Below, one piece after another: positions 1-13,358 of a stretch of DNA of 64,000 nucleotides (position 1 is the first letter of the stretch; each line of letters opens with the position of its first letter). This DNA is from Sindora glabra (taxonomy: Eukaryota > Streptophyta > Magnoliopsida > Fabales > Fabaceae). A program made the translations under genes and the position numbers. The stretch spans positions 19,541,868-19,605,867 of the forward strand of contig CM035225.1 of the NCBI GenBank assembly GCA_020226215.1, given 5' to 3'. Under the pieces are notes generated by a model. It made no database searches. It saw only the letters and a list, made by a program, of their open reading frames with translations, and was not told the DNA's origin.

Positions 1-381
1 AAAGACGAAGACTGCCTCAACCTTTTAACTATTAAAGTTAAGCCATCATTTCATATTAGAAATCTAACAAAAATAGTGCAAGAGTACAACAAAATATTTA
101 GCCTAAAGTATCAAAACAAAGTCTCATTACATTACCAAATCCTATTAGGGAAGTGACCCACCAATGCCTTACTACTAAGTTAAATGGAAAACACTTGTTC
201 AACGTCATTGTAGGAGACACCATCAAAATGATGGCATATATCACTTTTTGATTGGTTTTTGAAAATTGATGTGTGTAGTGAATCATAAGGATCCTGCAAA
301 GAATCCTTGATGGAATTTAAGCACAAAATATCATTCTTTACCTCAGTATTCATAAACTTAAGAAGAAAAAGCACAATAAGA

Positions 382-585
382 TGCAAGACTTGTTATGAAA
401 ATCTTGTAAAATTATAGGAATAAAATTTGAATTTAAGTTAGTTTTTTGAATTCAAAATCCCAATAAAGATTTGTTATAGATTTTTGTTATTTTTTACAAA
501 ATAAATATGCATTAGTTTTAATGGAAATTAGGTAATCCAACCTAAGTTTTGTATTTTTTATTTTCTTTATATTTTTTTGCCTACA
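382..585 (+). repeat. 5' LTR of copia-A
   Basis: It begins TGCAAGACTTGTTATGAAA and ends GCCTACA. It is clearly alignable to 4514-4735 along its whole length, with many substitutions and short indels. Confidence 0.75.
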
Positions 586-769
586 AACTAGTATTTGAGC
601 CCATTTTCTTAAGGAACCTATCAAGTGTCAGTGAGTAAGTCCAATGAGGTACCAAACATAAAAAATTAAATACCTAGTCTTCCTTCTAAAAACTTAAATA
701 TCTAGAAGCAATTACTTATTTGCACCTTCAATTTTCATAAGAGAAAATTAAAAAATTTAGTTTGAAAAA

Positions 770-3700
770 ATGGAGTCTTACCTAGAAGCAAATGGCCTAT
801 GAGACTTAGTGCAAGAAGATAAAGTGCTTGAACTTCCTGAGAATCTAATGATAGGTCAAATAAGAGATTACAAAGAAAATAGGATAAGGAGATATAAGGC
901 TAAGACATGTATTCACTTTATAGTATTAAAAAGAAAATATTTACAAAGATCATGAACTACGAATAGTAAAATAGGCATGGGATTTTTATGAAGGAAAAGT
1001 ATCATGGAAAAACTAGAACAAAGTAAATACAAATCTTAAACTTAAGAAAGGAGTTTAAAATGTAAAAGATAAAGGAGACAGAAGCGGTAAAAGACTACAT
1101 AGATAGATTATTGACAATAGTCAATAAGATCATAATGTTGGGAGAAGAACTTTCAAATAGAAGGATTGTAGAAAAAAATTCTAGTGACCTTGCTTGTGAG
1201 GTTTTAATAAAAAATCTATTCATTTAAATAATCAAAGGATCTATCAAAGGTAACCTTGGTAGAACTTCTCAATGCACTATAAGCTCAAGAGTGAAGAAAA
1301 GCTTATAAAAAAGAGGAAGTAGTTAGTAGAGAATTTCAAATGAAAGAGGATGATAAAAAAAGCATGAAACAAAGAAATTAAAAAAGGAAGCAAGAAAGCA
1401 ATTACGATAGAAGCAGTAAAAGTAAATATCCTTCATGTCCTTATTATAAGAAAAAAATCTTATGCTCAAAATCATTGTTGGTTTAAACTTGATGTACAAT
1501 ATAGGGCATGTAGATAAATAAGGTATATGGGGAAAGTGTGCAAGAACACATAGAAAAAAGAATTTTAAGTCGTAGATTAACAATATGAGGAATAACTTTT
1601 TGTTGCAACTTATTTCTCTAATAGTAGTTGAAGTAATGCTTAGTTGATAGATAGTGGATGCATTAACCATATGACATTTGATGAGTCACTTTTTAAAGAA
1701 TTGGACAAGTTACAGGTGTTAAAAGTTAAAATTGGCAATGGTTAATTCATTAAGCTAAAAGGTAAAAGAATTATTACAATAGAAGGACCAGCAAGTATAA
1801 AATTAATCTCTAGTGTATTATTTATACATGAAATTGATCAAAATTTGTTGAATGTGGGATAACATCTTAAGAAAGGTTTTCCATCATGTCGAAGGGTAAA
1901 ATATGTGTGATTGCTAACTCAAATGGTGGTGTTCTATTTTCTATGAAAATAAAAGGTAAATTTTTTTGCTTAGATCAAATAGAAGTTGAGTCCAATGTAT
2001 ATTTGTACACTTTGGATCAAGTTGAGTTACGACACAGGAGAATGGGGCATTTTCATTATTTTACTTTAAACTATATTAAAAAAAACTTATGTAGGGAATG
2101 ATATTTAGTGAAATGGGGGGAATAGTTTATAAGGTATGTTAACTAGGAAATCAAGCAAGGTTACCATTTTCAATAATAAAAGCATGTAGAGCAACTAAAA
2201 AGCTTTAACTCATTCACACTGATATTTGTGGAGCTATGAAAACTACATCTTTGAATAGTAACAAGTATTTTGTAATTTTTATTGATGGCTATAACAAAAT
2301 GTGTTGGACTTACTTTCTCAAATAGAAGTCTGAAGTTATTTTGACTTTTTGGAAGTTCAAAAATTGGATTGAAAGTTAAAAAGGTTGCAGAATTAAGGTG
2401 ATCAAATCTAACAATGACTATGAATACACTACTAATAAGTTTGCTAAGTTTTGTGAAGATGCAAGGGTTGAACATTAACTTATTGCAACTTATACTCCTT
2501 AACAAAATAGTATTAATAAGAGGAAGAACAAAATAATTATAGAGATAGCTCAATGTTTGTTATTTGAGAAGGGAATGCCAAAGAAGTTTTAGGCTAAAAT
2601 AGTGAAACCAAAGCTTTAAAAGGAAAAACTCCTTTTGAAACTTAGTATGATTTCAAACCCTTTGTTATTAACTTGAAAATTTTTAGTTGCATGTGTTTTA
2701 CTCATGTTCTAGATGTGAAAGAGGGAAGCTAGACCAAAATGCAGAATATGAAGTCTTTATGAGTTGTAGCAATGTTACCAATAACAAGAAAAATTATAGT
2801 AAGCAAAAATGTTAAGTTTGATGATTGTACAATATGGAATTAGGATAAGGCATAACAAGAACAAGTTTCAAAAGAGGAAGTAGATGACATGATTAATGAT
2901 GTGCTTGTGAGAGCTACTAGGTCTCTTACAAATATTTATCAAAGATGTAATATGGTTGTATTTGAAGTTGTAGATTATGTTAATGCAACTAAAGATAAAA
3001 AATGAATTGCAGCAATGGAAGAACACATTAAGATGATTCAAAAGAATGAAACTTGGGAGTTTACAGATAGACCACAATGTACAAGGACCATTGATGCAAA
3101 ATGGATTTATAGGACAAAATTTAATGCAAATGATTTTGCAAACAAGTATAAGGCAAGGTTAGTTATAAAGGACTATGGTCAGTTGTTTGATATAGATTTT
3201 TCAGAGACATTTGTACCTATGAAAAGGTTCAATATTGTTAGATTACTTCTAGCACTTACAACAAAAAAGGAGTGGAGCATCAATCATCTTGATGTAAAGT
3301 TAGCATTTCTAAATGGTTACTCAGAGGAAGAAATTTTTGTTAAGCAACCCAAGGGTTTTGTTGTAGATGTAAGCAAAGTTTATTTGCTAAAAAAATGCAT
3401 TGTATGACTTAAAAAAATCTCAAAGAGTCTAGTACAACATAGTTGATGAGCATTAGCAAAATATAAACTTTAATAAAAGCATTAATGAATCAATTTTCTA
3501 TATCAAAATTATTAATGCTAACTTCATCCTTGATTTACTATATATTGATGACTTGCTTGTAACAAGAAGCAATGCATATTTGATAAAGAATTTCAATACT
3601 CAAATGATGGAAGCCTTTGAAACGATTGATTTAATAGAAATGACATTTTTTCTAGGAATAAAGATTCAACAAAGACAACAACAGTGTTAAAAAAGTTCAA

Positions 3701-4400
3701 TGCGGAGGACTGCAAATCAATAAGCACTCCCCTAGCTCAAAATAACATAATCAACAAAAAAGATGGACTTGGGAAGGTCAATGAAAGATTATATAAGAGT
3801 AAGTATCATAGGTTGTTTGATGTATTTGATAGTAACAATGCTTGATATAATGCACTTTGTATGTTGTCTAAGTATATGCATTGTGCAAGTGAATTGCAAT
3901 GCATGTGAATTGCACTATAAGGCTACTCAAAGGGTGCTCAAATATTTTAAGGGTACTCTAGAGCTTTAAATAAAGTTTGAAAAGAAAAACAAGCTTTTTT
4001 TGCATGGTTATATAGAGAGTGATTGGTAGGATTATGTGAAGATATGAGAAGCACAATTAGCTATTTATTTAGGCTTGGATCAAATTGTTTCAGTTGGAGT
4101 TTAAAGAAACTTGAAGTTGTAGCTTAATCTACAGTTAAAGTCAACTATGTTACAGCTACCATTGCAGTCAATCAAGCCTTATGGTTGAGAAAGCTATTGA
4201 CAGATTCAAAAAATGGATCAAAATGAAGTAGCTAAAATATTTGTTGGTAATCAAGTTGTCATTACAATTCCTAATAATCCAGTATCATGGCAGGACAAAG
4301 CATATTCAAGTAAAGTATTAGTCTGTTAGAGAGGTTTAAAGAAACAATGAAGTCAGCATGGTACACTGAAAGACAAATTTTCAATTTTGACAAAGCTGTT
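770..4400 (+). pseudogene. Copia-A gag-pol remnant
   Basis: This is a broken polyprotein. A gag-like start lies near 770 (MESYLEANGL, then a stop). A GAG-pre-integrase fragment lies at 1886-2101 and integrase-like sequence at about 2170-2600. The best preserved block is reverse transcriptase at 3015-3407, containing KWIYRTKF, ARLVIKDY, DFSETFVP and HLDVKLAFLNG, all typical of copia RT. RNase H-like sequence follows at 3763-4400 (GCLMYLIV, RVLKYFKGTLEL). No frame stays open through more than one domain. Confidence 0.75.
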
Positions 4401-4513
4401 GTTCAAATTAAGGTTTGAGTTCTTGAGGGTAGAAATCAGAGTTTGCGACAGAATTAGCTCGAAGGAGTGATGACAAAAGCCAGATTTGTTGCAAGATTAT
4501 TAGGATAAATAAA

Positions 4514-4735
4514 TTGCAAGAGTTGTCATGAAGATATTGCAAGATTATAAGAATAAAATCTGAATTTGAAGTTTTTTTTTTAAATTCAAAATCCTGATAA
4601 AGATTTGCTGCATATTTGTTGCAGGTTTTTCTGATTTTTTTTTGTCATTTTTTACTGTATAAATTTGCATTAGTTTAGGCAATTCAGCTCAGTTTTTTTG
4701 TGTTTTTTATTTTCTCTATCTTTTTTCTGCCCGCA
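4514..4735 (+). repeat. 3' LTR of copia-A
   Basis: It begins TGCAAGAGTTGTCATGAAG and ends GCCCGCA, the partner of 382-585. It is about 18 bases longer than the left copy. The sequence directly to its right is the start-codon region of LRR-RLK copy A. Confidence 0.75.
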
Positions 4736-4755
4736 TCAATTCATTCAGATGCCAT

Positions 4756-5070
4756 TGTTTTAAATTACTATCCAGAGAGTTCAGTTTGCCGAAGGGGAAA
4801 ATCTGTAGAATATAATAGTAGCAAGATCATCGATCAATTGATGATTCCATGACGAAGTCTCTTCGTTGCTGCATCAGTACCATCAATGATTTCCACACTC
4901 TCTATCATTGACCGCTGACTGGCACTATTAGAGTCTTCCGTCTTACGAAGCTCCTTCTCATTAAAGAAGAACGTGTTTAATATTCAGAAATGGCGAACAA
5001 ATATATTGTAAATATCTAGTGTAGCTTCTGTTAGGATCTTTTGCTTAATCTGCATGAAGGATTGCAAAAG
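4756..5070 (-). promoter_or_regulatory. Conserved upstream block of copy A
   Basis: This stretch aligns with the regions upstream of copies B, C, D and F. Shared landmarks are a TATA-like AATATAATA about 55 bases before the start codon, a CATTGACCGCTGACTGGCA segment at about 4900-4925, and an AGGATCTTTTGCTTAATCTG segment at about 5033-5052. The middle segment holds TTGACC, the W-box core bound by WRKY factors; that role is an inference only. The gene it served is dead. Confidence 0.5.
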
Positions 5071-6480
5071 AAAACCACGACAATATTTTTCATAAAATAT
5101 AGATATAAAATCTTAAAATAAAAAAAAATTATTTTATTTTATTTAATGTTAAATATGAAAAGTTTAATTGAAAAAAATAAATTTTTCTTTAAAGAGGAAT
5201 TTATTTTTCTTTATTACTATATTATGACTCTTAAGTATCATTTTTAATCATTAATATAAGTTATATATTATTCATTTATTAATATATATAACATTTTTAT
5301 GTAAATAATATTTTCTGACAAACAATAAGAACCTGCTTTTAATTAGAAAACGGAAAAGTTGGCCTCACAAAAGGAATCCATTGTGGAAAATTTCTTTTCA
5401 TGCTACTAAACTAAGAATATTTTTAACCATTTTTTCCGTTCACAATGAATATAAGTTTGAACTTGACACTTCTAATAAATTATTCAAACTCTTCAAGGTC
5501 AAATCATAGTGATTTATTTTCATGCTTTAGGTAAATTACATTCTCTTCTTCTTATGAAGTTTAATCTAATTAGGTTTATATTTTTCTTATTTTCATTTAT
5601 CTATTTTAAAAAATATATACTCAACTCCTTATTTTTAAATGTACATTTAAAATAAAAATCATGACTGATAAGTGTACATGAAAAGAGGTAGTGCATATTT
5701 TCAAAAATAAAAAGAATGTGAGTAAGAGTTAAAATTAAAAAATATAATTAGGTAATTCAATTGAATTAAAATTTTAATTTATTTTAAAAAATAAAATATA
5801 TTATGTTGTATATACAATTCTTAGTTATATTAGTGTCTAAATCATAAATAACAAAATTAATAATATAAAAAGAAAAGAAGCAAAACATGAAACATATAAA
5901 AAGAAAAGCATATGATTCTTATATTAAGTAATATAAAAGTTAAAAAATACAATATACAGTTAAGTAATTCAATTAAAATAAATCTTGAACTTATTTAAAA
6001 TATTTTAGAATAAAACATAAGGTCATATTAGATGAGTATAATATATCCATTAATATTTTTAACTTTCATATAGATAGAAGGTGGGTATGTTATCTATATT
6101 TTCATTTCTAAATTTGCATTCTATATGATTTGCTTAAATTCAATACAAAGAATGACAAAGAAAATCATCTTTTGACAAAGCGGACACAATTACGGGTAAC
6201 AACCATCACAAAGACCTTATAAGGTCATCTTTGGTTCCTCAAATCATAGGATCCTAAAAAATCATAATATTTTTAGTAATGTGATTTTGAAGAATATAAT
6301 TTGTAAAATGTAATATTACATTTAAATAAAAAGATTTTTAAAACTATTACAATATTATATTTTAACTAATTTATATATTTTTAAGAATATTATTATTTAA
6401 TCAAAATTGTACTTATCAAAAACTGAATTATGAATCCATAAAATGTAGGAAGAATTTTATTACTCTACTATGAAAAATAA
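5071..6480. other. AT-rich upstream flank of copy A, no gene
   Basis: No coding sequence is seen. The part at 5370-5660 aligns with 29780-30100 upstream of copy C and, more weakly, with 39840-39960 upstream of copy D. The part at 6170-6240 resembles 40690-40740. It is therefore old duplicated flank of the receptor array. The rest is low-complexity AT-rich sequence. Confidence 0.6.
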
Positions 6481-6960
6481 AAACACATTAAAACATGTGG
6501 ATCCCTAATATGAGAAATTCGGCTCCCACAATTTAGAAGAATTATCACCTACTTCAATTATAGTAAATCAAGCCCATTATTACGACTTGCATATATGGGC
6601 ATTACCAATATCGAATGTACACTCCAAACTTACAATACAATGAATTGTTTGCACACTGCTGCAATGATGAAGTAAAGATAAGCCTCATTGCAAAATGAGC
6701 ACTGACAGGCCATTTCATGAAGAAATCCATCTGTCATGTATTTGTAATCCACATTCATTTTTATTCTCTTGTTTCCATTTCTCTATCTTCCTGTAATTAG
6801 GATTACGAGTTCTACGTTGAGTTGTTTTATTAATAGCTGAGAATCATGTAGTCCCTTGACTGCTTGGAATCATTAATTGGCAAGTGTTCCTTTGCATTTT
6901 CCACACTAAAATTCTAAGTTGGGTTGCACTTGCAAGTTGCATATATAGTTCAATGAAATT
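6480..6960 (-). other. Orphan 3' flank of a deleted LRR-RLK copy
   Basis: This aligns with the 3' flanks of copy E (about 49820-50130) and copy D (about 33960-34260), with landmarks such as GCAATGATGAA and GGCCATTTCATGA. In those copies the kinase exon follows within about 250-400 bases. Here it does not, and the sequence passes directly into an E-type upstream region at about 7110. Confidence 0.6.
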
Positions 6961-7109
6961 AGAATAATTTTATTTACTTAGGCTTATATAATTTTGAAAT
7001 ATCAAGATAATAAAAAATAGTTTATTTATTTAATATTTAATATTAGAAATACAGTAATAAAAAATAACATCCTCTATTTGTAAAAAAAAATTATTTTATA
7101 CGATTCTTA

Positions 7110-7500
7110 TAGTAACATGCATCATTGTTAGCATCAATGATCTGCACGACAAACGTGCCCAAAGACTTCAAAGCACTCTTGGAAATTTCTCACCAAGTTC
7201 CAAATTCAATGACGCGTTGACCAGTGGTGCCCAAATTGTACACCACTCTGATGGCTTGCGGGCCCTCCGCCTTTGCCATCTTTCCAATTGTCTGAGAGCG
7301 AAAGGCAAGAAAATTCCTAATATTTGAACAACGTTGACGATGACTCCGAGGTCTTCTCAAATCGTTAGGTACGCAAAACAATAGGTTGCCTTTAATTCGG
7401 AGTGCTTAGTGGAAAATTTGTACTATTATATTTTCTATTGATGTATTTGAAGTTAAAGAATAGAATGGATCACTTCATTCCAAAATTATGTTATTGGCTC
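7110..7500 (-). other. Orphan 5' upstream flank of the deleted copy
   Basis: This aligns closely with 53225-53500 upstream of copy E. Shared stretches include GCGTTGACCAGTGGTGCCCA and TAATATTTGAACAA. Short open frames here are accidental. With 6480-6960 it brackets a missing gene of about 3 kb. Confidence 0.65.
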
Positions 7501-7856
7501 TTTTAAAAATTTATAATAATACTTAAAAATTATTTAACCCATTAAGACTAGATTTAAAATATAGATAATTGAGAATAATGCCCTCACTAATTGAGCAAGG
7601 GTTAAAATTGTATTGTTATATCCAAAACTTTCTTTTTTTTGGGTTATCATGAAACGGGTCAACGTACCGGGAAAAAAAAAAAAACTATAGAGAAATCAAG
7701 CGGGATACACTGGTCCTCGCCAAATCAGCTTGGATGAGCAAAGAGAGATCCAGTAGGGGAAGTAGAATAGAATCTCCTAGAAGCCTTAAGGCATGTCGAG
7801 ACTGTAGTTGGCAAGTCAATTTGGACCTTTATTACCTTTTTTGAAAGTATGGGAAG
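7500..7856. other. Duplicated spacer, left part
   Basis: No gene is seen. 7560-7640 aligns with 53640-53720 (TTGAGCAAGGGTTAAAATTG). 7665-7730 aligns with 56920-56985 (AGAAATCAAGYGRGATACA). In the right-hand duplicate the two parts are separated by a non-coding LTR element. Here they are adjacent, which shows the pre-insertion state. Confidence 0.65.
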
Positions 7857-8254
7857 TGAAGGAAATTTACATAGTATTAACATGCAGCGGATACATACTT
7901 GGTTTCCTTGATTGATTTAATACTGTGTATCATTTGGATGTTTTCTATACTGCATGAACACATACTCACGAACACCGATTCATGTACCCACACAAAAAAT
8001 CAAGAATCATCGGTTGAAACTCTGAATTGCATTTCCACAATAGATGCACCACCACACACACTCAAAGAATGATTGTATTATATGAGTTATCTTATCAATG
8101 GTTTCATCAACCTTCTGATATGAGACTTTATTCTATTTATAGAAGTCTTCTATTAGATCATGACCTTTCACACTGAAAGGTTATATTTCTTCTTGAAATA
8201 ATGCAATCTTATATGTAAGGATGATAACCTTTCATGTGGGTCCCACATTCATCA
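7857..8254 (-). repeat. 3' LTR of copia-C
   Basis: The plus strand begins TGAAGGAAATTTACATAGTA and ends CCCACATTCATCA. It is alignable over its whole length to 15530-15941. Confidence 0.85.
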
Positions 8255-9300
8255 TCTCCCACTCACACATAATGGGATGAGCCACATCATATAATTTTTC
8301 ATCTCTCTTCGCATTTTCATACTCGGTGCATTGTCATGACTGCGTGGGCGAGACGTCATCTTAGGTGTTTTTGTACTAGGAATCCTTATAGGACCAGCAC
8401 AAAACAACCTCATCTTTTATTTATTTGTAACATGCCTCGAATGCCCTAGATTTGCCCATATACATTTTTCATATTTCGCATCTGATCCCTCTCGAGCTTT
8501 TGTTTCAAGCTCAGATTGTCACTCACATATGCACAGTGTCCACACTTATGATGCTACCAAAATTAACTTTAGAATGGACATATTTCAGACACTAGCATAA
8601 TCATGTATATGTTGAGAAATCTTTCTTTCGCCCATATATCACTTTAATTTGAAACAATTGCTTTTCTAGCATTCATATTTTAGACAATATTTGTCATAAT
8701 TATTAGATGCATACTAAGATAGTGAGCACTGTATCATTTCTTCATGATATCGTCAAAGTTAAAAGGTATTCAAGAAAAGAATTTTTCTTTTTTGAGACTC
8801 ACACAGTAATGAACAAGGGATCTTTCACTTGCTTCTTGTTTGCAGTTATATTGCACATGTGGTATGAATCACATGTTATGGTGTTTCTCTTGTAACACAA
8901 GAGTGTATGTCGATTTTATTATTAATACTGTACAGACTTTAGTTAAGGTACACACAATACCTAACTTGAATTCTTTCACACTGTTTGACTTCTTTTGACG
9001 TCAATTTTGAAGAATTCATTGTCTGACTACAGGTATTGTGGAAGGTGGGATAATCCACAAGTCAATCCATATTATATTTTAGATCTCATCTTAACTTTTC
9101 CTTTGTTTCTTTGGTCGAGGTGACATGTTTTATTTTTATGTTTACTTCTCAACCAAAAAATAATTTATTGTATTGGTGAACACACGTCTCATCTCCGCTC
9201 ACTCCTCCCAAGTGTTGGAGATGGTTGTTTGTGTGAAAGAACTAACCTTAATAACCTTTACGACATACATATTGGACATTTGTATACTCAAACACGTATT
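8255..9300 (-). other. Copia-C 3' untranslated internal region
   Basis: About 1 kb separates the RNase H remnant from the left LTR. I see no domain or convincing reading frame. The end beside the LTR is the purine tract read on the minus strand. Confidence 0.5.
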
Positions 9301-12300
9301 ATAACACAAATAATTAAATAGAACAAATTTTATTCATGAAAATGTTCAATTATATTCTACGCATACCAAAAGATTTTACATGTTCAACATACACATCCCT
9401 AGGTATAGGCTTAGTAAAAGGAACTGCTATCATTTTATGTGTAGAAATATATTGTATGGTGACATTTTTCTCTACTATGGCATTTCTAACAAAATGGTAC
9501 TTGATATCTATATGCTTAGTTTTGCTATTGTACTTCAGATCCTTTGTATAAGTGATGGCTGCCTAATTGTCACAATATATCAGGATGGGGTTTAAGCTTT
9601 TACCATAAATCCTCAGATGCTCCATGAATATTTTCAGCCATATAGCTTCTTATACCGTTGTAGAACATGCTACAAACTCAGCTTCCATTGTTGATAAAGC
9701 AATACATGTCTGCTTCTTGCTACATCATGATATGGCGTCATTATTTAGCAAGAATGAGTATCCTGATGTGGATTTTCGCTCATCCAAGTCTCCTGCTCAA
9801 TCTGCATCAAAATATCAACTAAACACAGGTTGTCCCCTTGGTAGCAAAGTGCATAATCAGCCGTTCCTTTTAGATATCTCAGCATTCGCTTGATAGCTTT
9901 CCAATGTTTCTGTCCGAGGTTTGAATGGTATCTACTTATGAGTCCGACCGCATGACAAATATCCGATCAAGTACACATCATTGCATACATAAGACTACCA
10001 ACTGCACTGGAATAAGGAACTCTTTCCATTGAATTTCATTCAAAATCATTTTGAGGGCACATTTTCTGACCCAATGGTTCATTCTTGGTAACATGGGTAT
10101 CTATGGGTTTGCAATCTTTCATATTGAACTTCTCAAGAAAATTACAAATGTAGTTTTCTTGAGAAAGTGAAATAAGTTTCTTGGAGCAATCCTTCAAGAT
10201 TTTAACTCCAAGAATGTAATCTGCTTCACCCATGTCCTTCATCTCGAAATTTGAGGACAACCATTCCTTAATAGCCACGATTGATTTCAAGTTGTTCCCA
10301 GCCAATGGTATATCATTCACGTAAAGGGATAATATCACTAAATTACTTTCATATTGCTTAATGTAAACATAATGGTCTTCCTCAATCATTTTGAAGTCAA
10401 ATGAGGTTATTGCTCAGTGAAACTTTAAATACCATTATCTAGATGATTGTTTTAGTCCATAAATGGACCGTTGAAGTTTACAAACCTTCTTTTCGTCTCC
10501 CTTTTGGATGAAACCTAGTGGTTGTTCCATGTAGATTTCTTCATCCAGTTCTCCATTCAAAAAGGCAATTTTTATATCCATTTGATGTAATTCTAAATTT
10601 AGGTTTGCCACTATGGCTAGGAGTAATCTTATTGAATTAAAATGTACAACAGAAGAGAATGTATCCTCATAATCTATTCCTTTCGGTTGTGTGTATCCCT
10701 TTGCAACTAATCGAGCTTTGTATCTTTTTATTGAACCATCTGACTTCCTTTTGATTTTGAGAAATTACTTGTTCCCTATTGCCTTTTGATCAAATGGTAG
10801 ATTAACTAGTTTCCAAACTTGGTTAGTTTTCATTGAGTCTATCTCTTCCTCAATTGCTTTTTTCTAATGTTCCTTAGTAGAGGACAAGTTAGAGTCTCTT
10901 GAATAGTTCTTGGCTCTTCGTCGTCTTAAGGAGTAACCATAAGAACTGATCCCTCAATAGAAATGCATCTTTTAGGTATATTTCCTATTTTACTTTTCCG
11001 TAGTGGGGCATTCTGTATTGCATCATTTCTCAATATAGGGTTCTCATTCATCCTTTTCAAACTCCCACTTGGATTGGTAGGCATTTCTTGAGAGCTTTCA
11101 CTCAGATAAAACGAATAATTCTTAGTATTATCCACTTGATCTTGTGTCTCATAAAATGATATAGTGCAATCAATCTCTCTTTTACTAGGAAATTCATTCT
11201 CCAAAAATGTAGCATCCCTCGATTCAAGTTCTGTTATTGTACCATTCTCATTTTCACCAATGAAGACGTAACCCTTAGACTATTCTGAGTATCTGATAAA
11301 GATACATTTCTTCCCTTATAGACCTAATTTTCTATATTTATGGGAAGTGTCATGGATATACGTAGTAGACCCTTATGGTTTGAGAATACTTAAATTAGGT
11401 TTATGTTTTGTTCACAGTTCATAGGGTGTAGATGTAACTAATTTTGAGGGTACCCAGTTAAGAATGAAAGTGGCCGTTAATAAAATATCTCCCCAATATG
11501 AAAATGATAGATTTACCTATGTCATCATTGACCTAACCATGTCTAAAAGTGTTCGATTCCTTCTTTCAACTACTCCATTTTGTTGTGGAGTGTAGGGAAT
11601 TGTCAATTGCCTCATTATCCCCTTCTCTTCACAGAGCTCTTTGAATTGTTCTGATAAATATTCACGTCCATGGTCAGTTCTAAGTACTTTTACTTTTCTA
11701 TCCATTTGATTTTCTACTTTATTTAAGTATTGTTTAAAACATTCTAATGCTTCTGACTTATGTGAAATCAAGTAGATATAACCATAACGTGAGTAATCAT
11801 TAATGCAAGTGATGAAATACCAAGCTCTATGTCTTGCCGGCACACTTAAAGGACCACATATGTTGAAGTGAATTAGTTATAATAGAGTCTCAACCCTAGT
11901 TCGTATTCCAAATGATTTTCTAGTTGCTTTACCAGTTAGACAGTGTTCACATAAGGACACTTTTAACTTTGAAATTGTACCAAGCAATCCATCTTTTGCT
12001 AGCTTAATCATCCTATTTTGATTTATATGTCCTAGTCTAGCATGCTAAACATTCATGTTAACATTTGAATTTGAAGTAGAAGTGGTAAAGCAATCGTAAG
12101 TAATATTATCAACAACGTCTAAAATAAGAAGGCCATTGGAAATAAAACCAGAACCATAAAATATATTATCCATAAAAATGTAAAAAATATTGTCATGAAA
12201 ATTAATAGAAAAATTAAACTTCAGAAGGGAACAAACAGAATCTAAGTTTCACTGAATATTAGGTACAAAAAGTACATCATGTAAGATTAAGGTTCGTCCT

Positions 12301-13358
12301 CCATGCAAATCCAATTTGCATGTTCTAATTCCTTTGACCTCAATCCTTGCGTTGTTGCCAACATAGAGCCATCTCCTCTAACTTGACATTCGATGATACT
12401 CAATGTAGGATCCTCGATCTTTACTCATGTGGTCTGTGGCATTTGAATCCAAAATCTACAAAGGATGAGATTTTGTTAGAAAAATAGTACTGGAAACAAA
12501 TGAAAAATTTTCAAATTTAGTGTCCAGAGATACCTTATTTTGATTGTTTTGCTGAGTACAATCTCGAGCAAAATGACCCTTTTTTTAACACGCAAAGCAT
12601 TTAATCTTCTTGAGATTAACATTCTTCCCACCACGCTTTCCCTTCTTTTTCTTGAAGGTCCTTTTGCTATTGACATTTGGCCCAAACTTGTTTTTCCGGA
12701 ACTTCCTGCCCTTCTTTGATTTGGACTTGGAGTGAAAGGGACCAGCTCTCTCTGCTATATTTGCTTGTGTAGAGGATCTATAAGTCCCCAAACGTTCATC
12801 TTCTAGTTCCAAATGTCTCGCCACATCATCAAATGTGACAATGCCTTTATTATGGGTCAAGTTCACTTTCATGTGCTCCCAACTGGTAGGTAGTGATCTA
12901 ATCATTGCTTGCACTTGTTACTCATTAGAAAGTATGTGGCCTGTAGACTTGAGCTCATGTATCATATTTGACATCTCTCTTAGATGTTGTTTCATCGGTG
13001 TGTTTGGCTGAAGTTTATATGTGTCAAATTTGATTATGAGTCTCCTTAATTTGGTAGCCAAAGTACTACTAAATTTCTCTTTCAAGGCAACCCACATGTC
13101 CTGAATAGTCGGGTAACCCTCATATTCGCACATGAGGTCATCTACTATCGCACTCAAAAGTGTAACACGTGTGATGCTATTTTTCTTTTTCCAGACATTA
13201 AATGCTTCAACATGATTTATGGCTTCTAAAGCATCTTGTTCTTCTAGTATGTATGATATTTTCCAATGCCATATGTCCCAATTGTCCCCGTTTAACTTGT
13301 CACCTTTGTTTAAGTTAGCAATAATGGTTTTACTAGCCATTCTGTTGAATTTGAACAT
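9300..13358 (-). pseudogene. Copia-C gag-pol polyprotein remnant
   Basis: Read on the minus strand. Gag starts at 13358 (MFKFNRMASKT; UBN2-like) and meets a stop after LSNE at about 12918, then continues to 12585. The zinc knuckle reads CFAC, stop, KKGHFARDC, so a nonsense codon falls inside the CX2CX4HX4C motif at about 12590. The protease motif near 12450 reads LDSNATDHM, with N in place of the usual G of DSG. The integrase core at 11517-11843 retains RTDHGREY and the PQQNGVVERRNRT box. RT occupies about 10036-10900, with YVNDIPLAG where YVDD is expected. RNase H at about 9300-10030 has several stops. It is a copia polyprotein inactivated by scattered mutations. Confidence 0.85.

Larger units (their letters stand above)
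382..4735 (+). mobile_element. Decayed Ty1/copia LTR retrotransposon (copia-A)
   Basis: A full-length but heavily mutated copia element lies in copy A, antisense to it. Flanking LTRs occupy 382-585 and 4514-4735. A degenerate initiator-tRNA-Met primer site (CTAGTATTTGAGC) follows the left LTR at 588-600. Between the LTRs, in order, are gag-like sequence, a GAG-pre-integrase piece (LRHRRMGH), integrase-like sequence, reverse transcriptase and RNase H. This is the copia order, with integrase before RT. Many stops and frameshifts mean it is not autonomous. No matching target duplication is visible, consistent with loss of bases at the right junction. Confidence 0.8.
100..4755 (-). pseudogene. 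LRR-RLK copy A, 5' exon fragment split by copia-A
   Basis: This is the remains of exon 1 of a short LRR receptor-like kinase. The start codon, aligned to its paralogues, is at 4755-4753. Only about 20 bases of coding sequence lie right of the retroelement. The rest of the signal peptide and the LRRNT domain resume at 381 and run left to about 100, with recognisable residues such as DILCLNSIKDSLQDPYDSL. The frame breaks at a TAA after VFSI, where paralogues read VLSIEL, and similarity fades near position 100. No LRR or kinase part is visible inside the window; any continuation would lie beyond base 1. Compared with the other copies, some 20-25 bases are missing at the right-hand retroelement junction. 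It is non-functional. Confidence 0.75.

Noticed and set aside
382..4735. A target-site duplication for copia-A
   Set aside because: The bases before 382 (ATAAGA) and after 4735 (TCAATT) do not match. The empty-site comparison shows about 20-25 bases missing on the right, so no duplication is claimed.
7190..7381. A 63-codon minus-strand frame
   Set aside because: It lies in the orphan upstream flank. The homologous region upstream of E (53230-53500) does not keep the frame, so it is chance.
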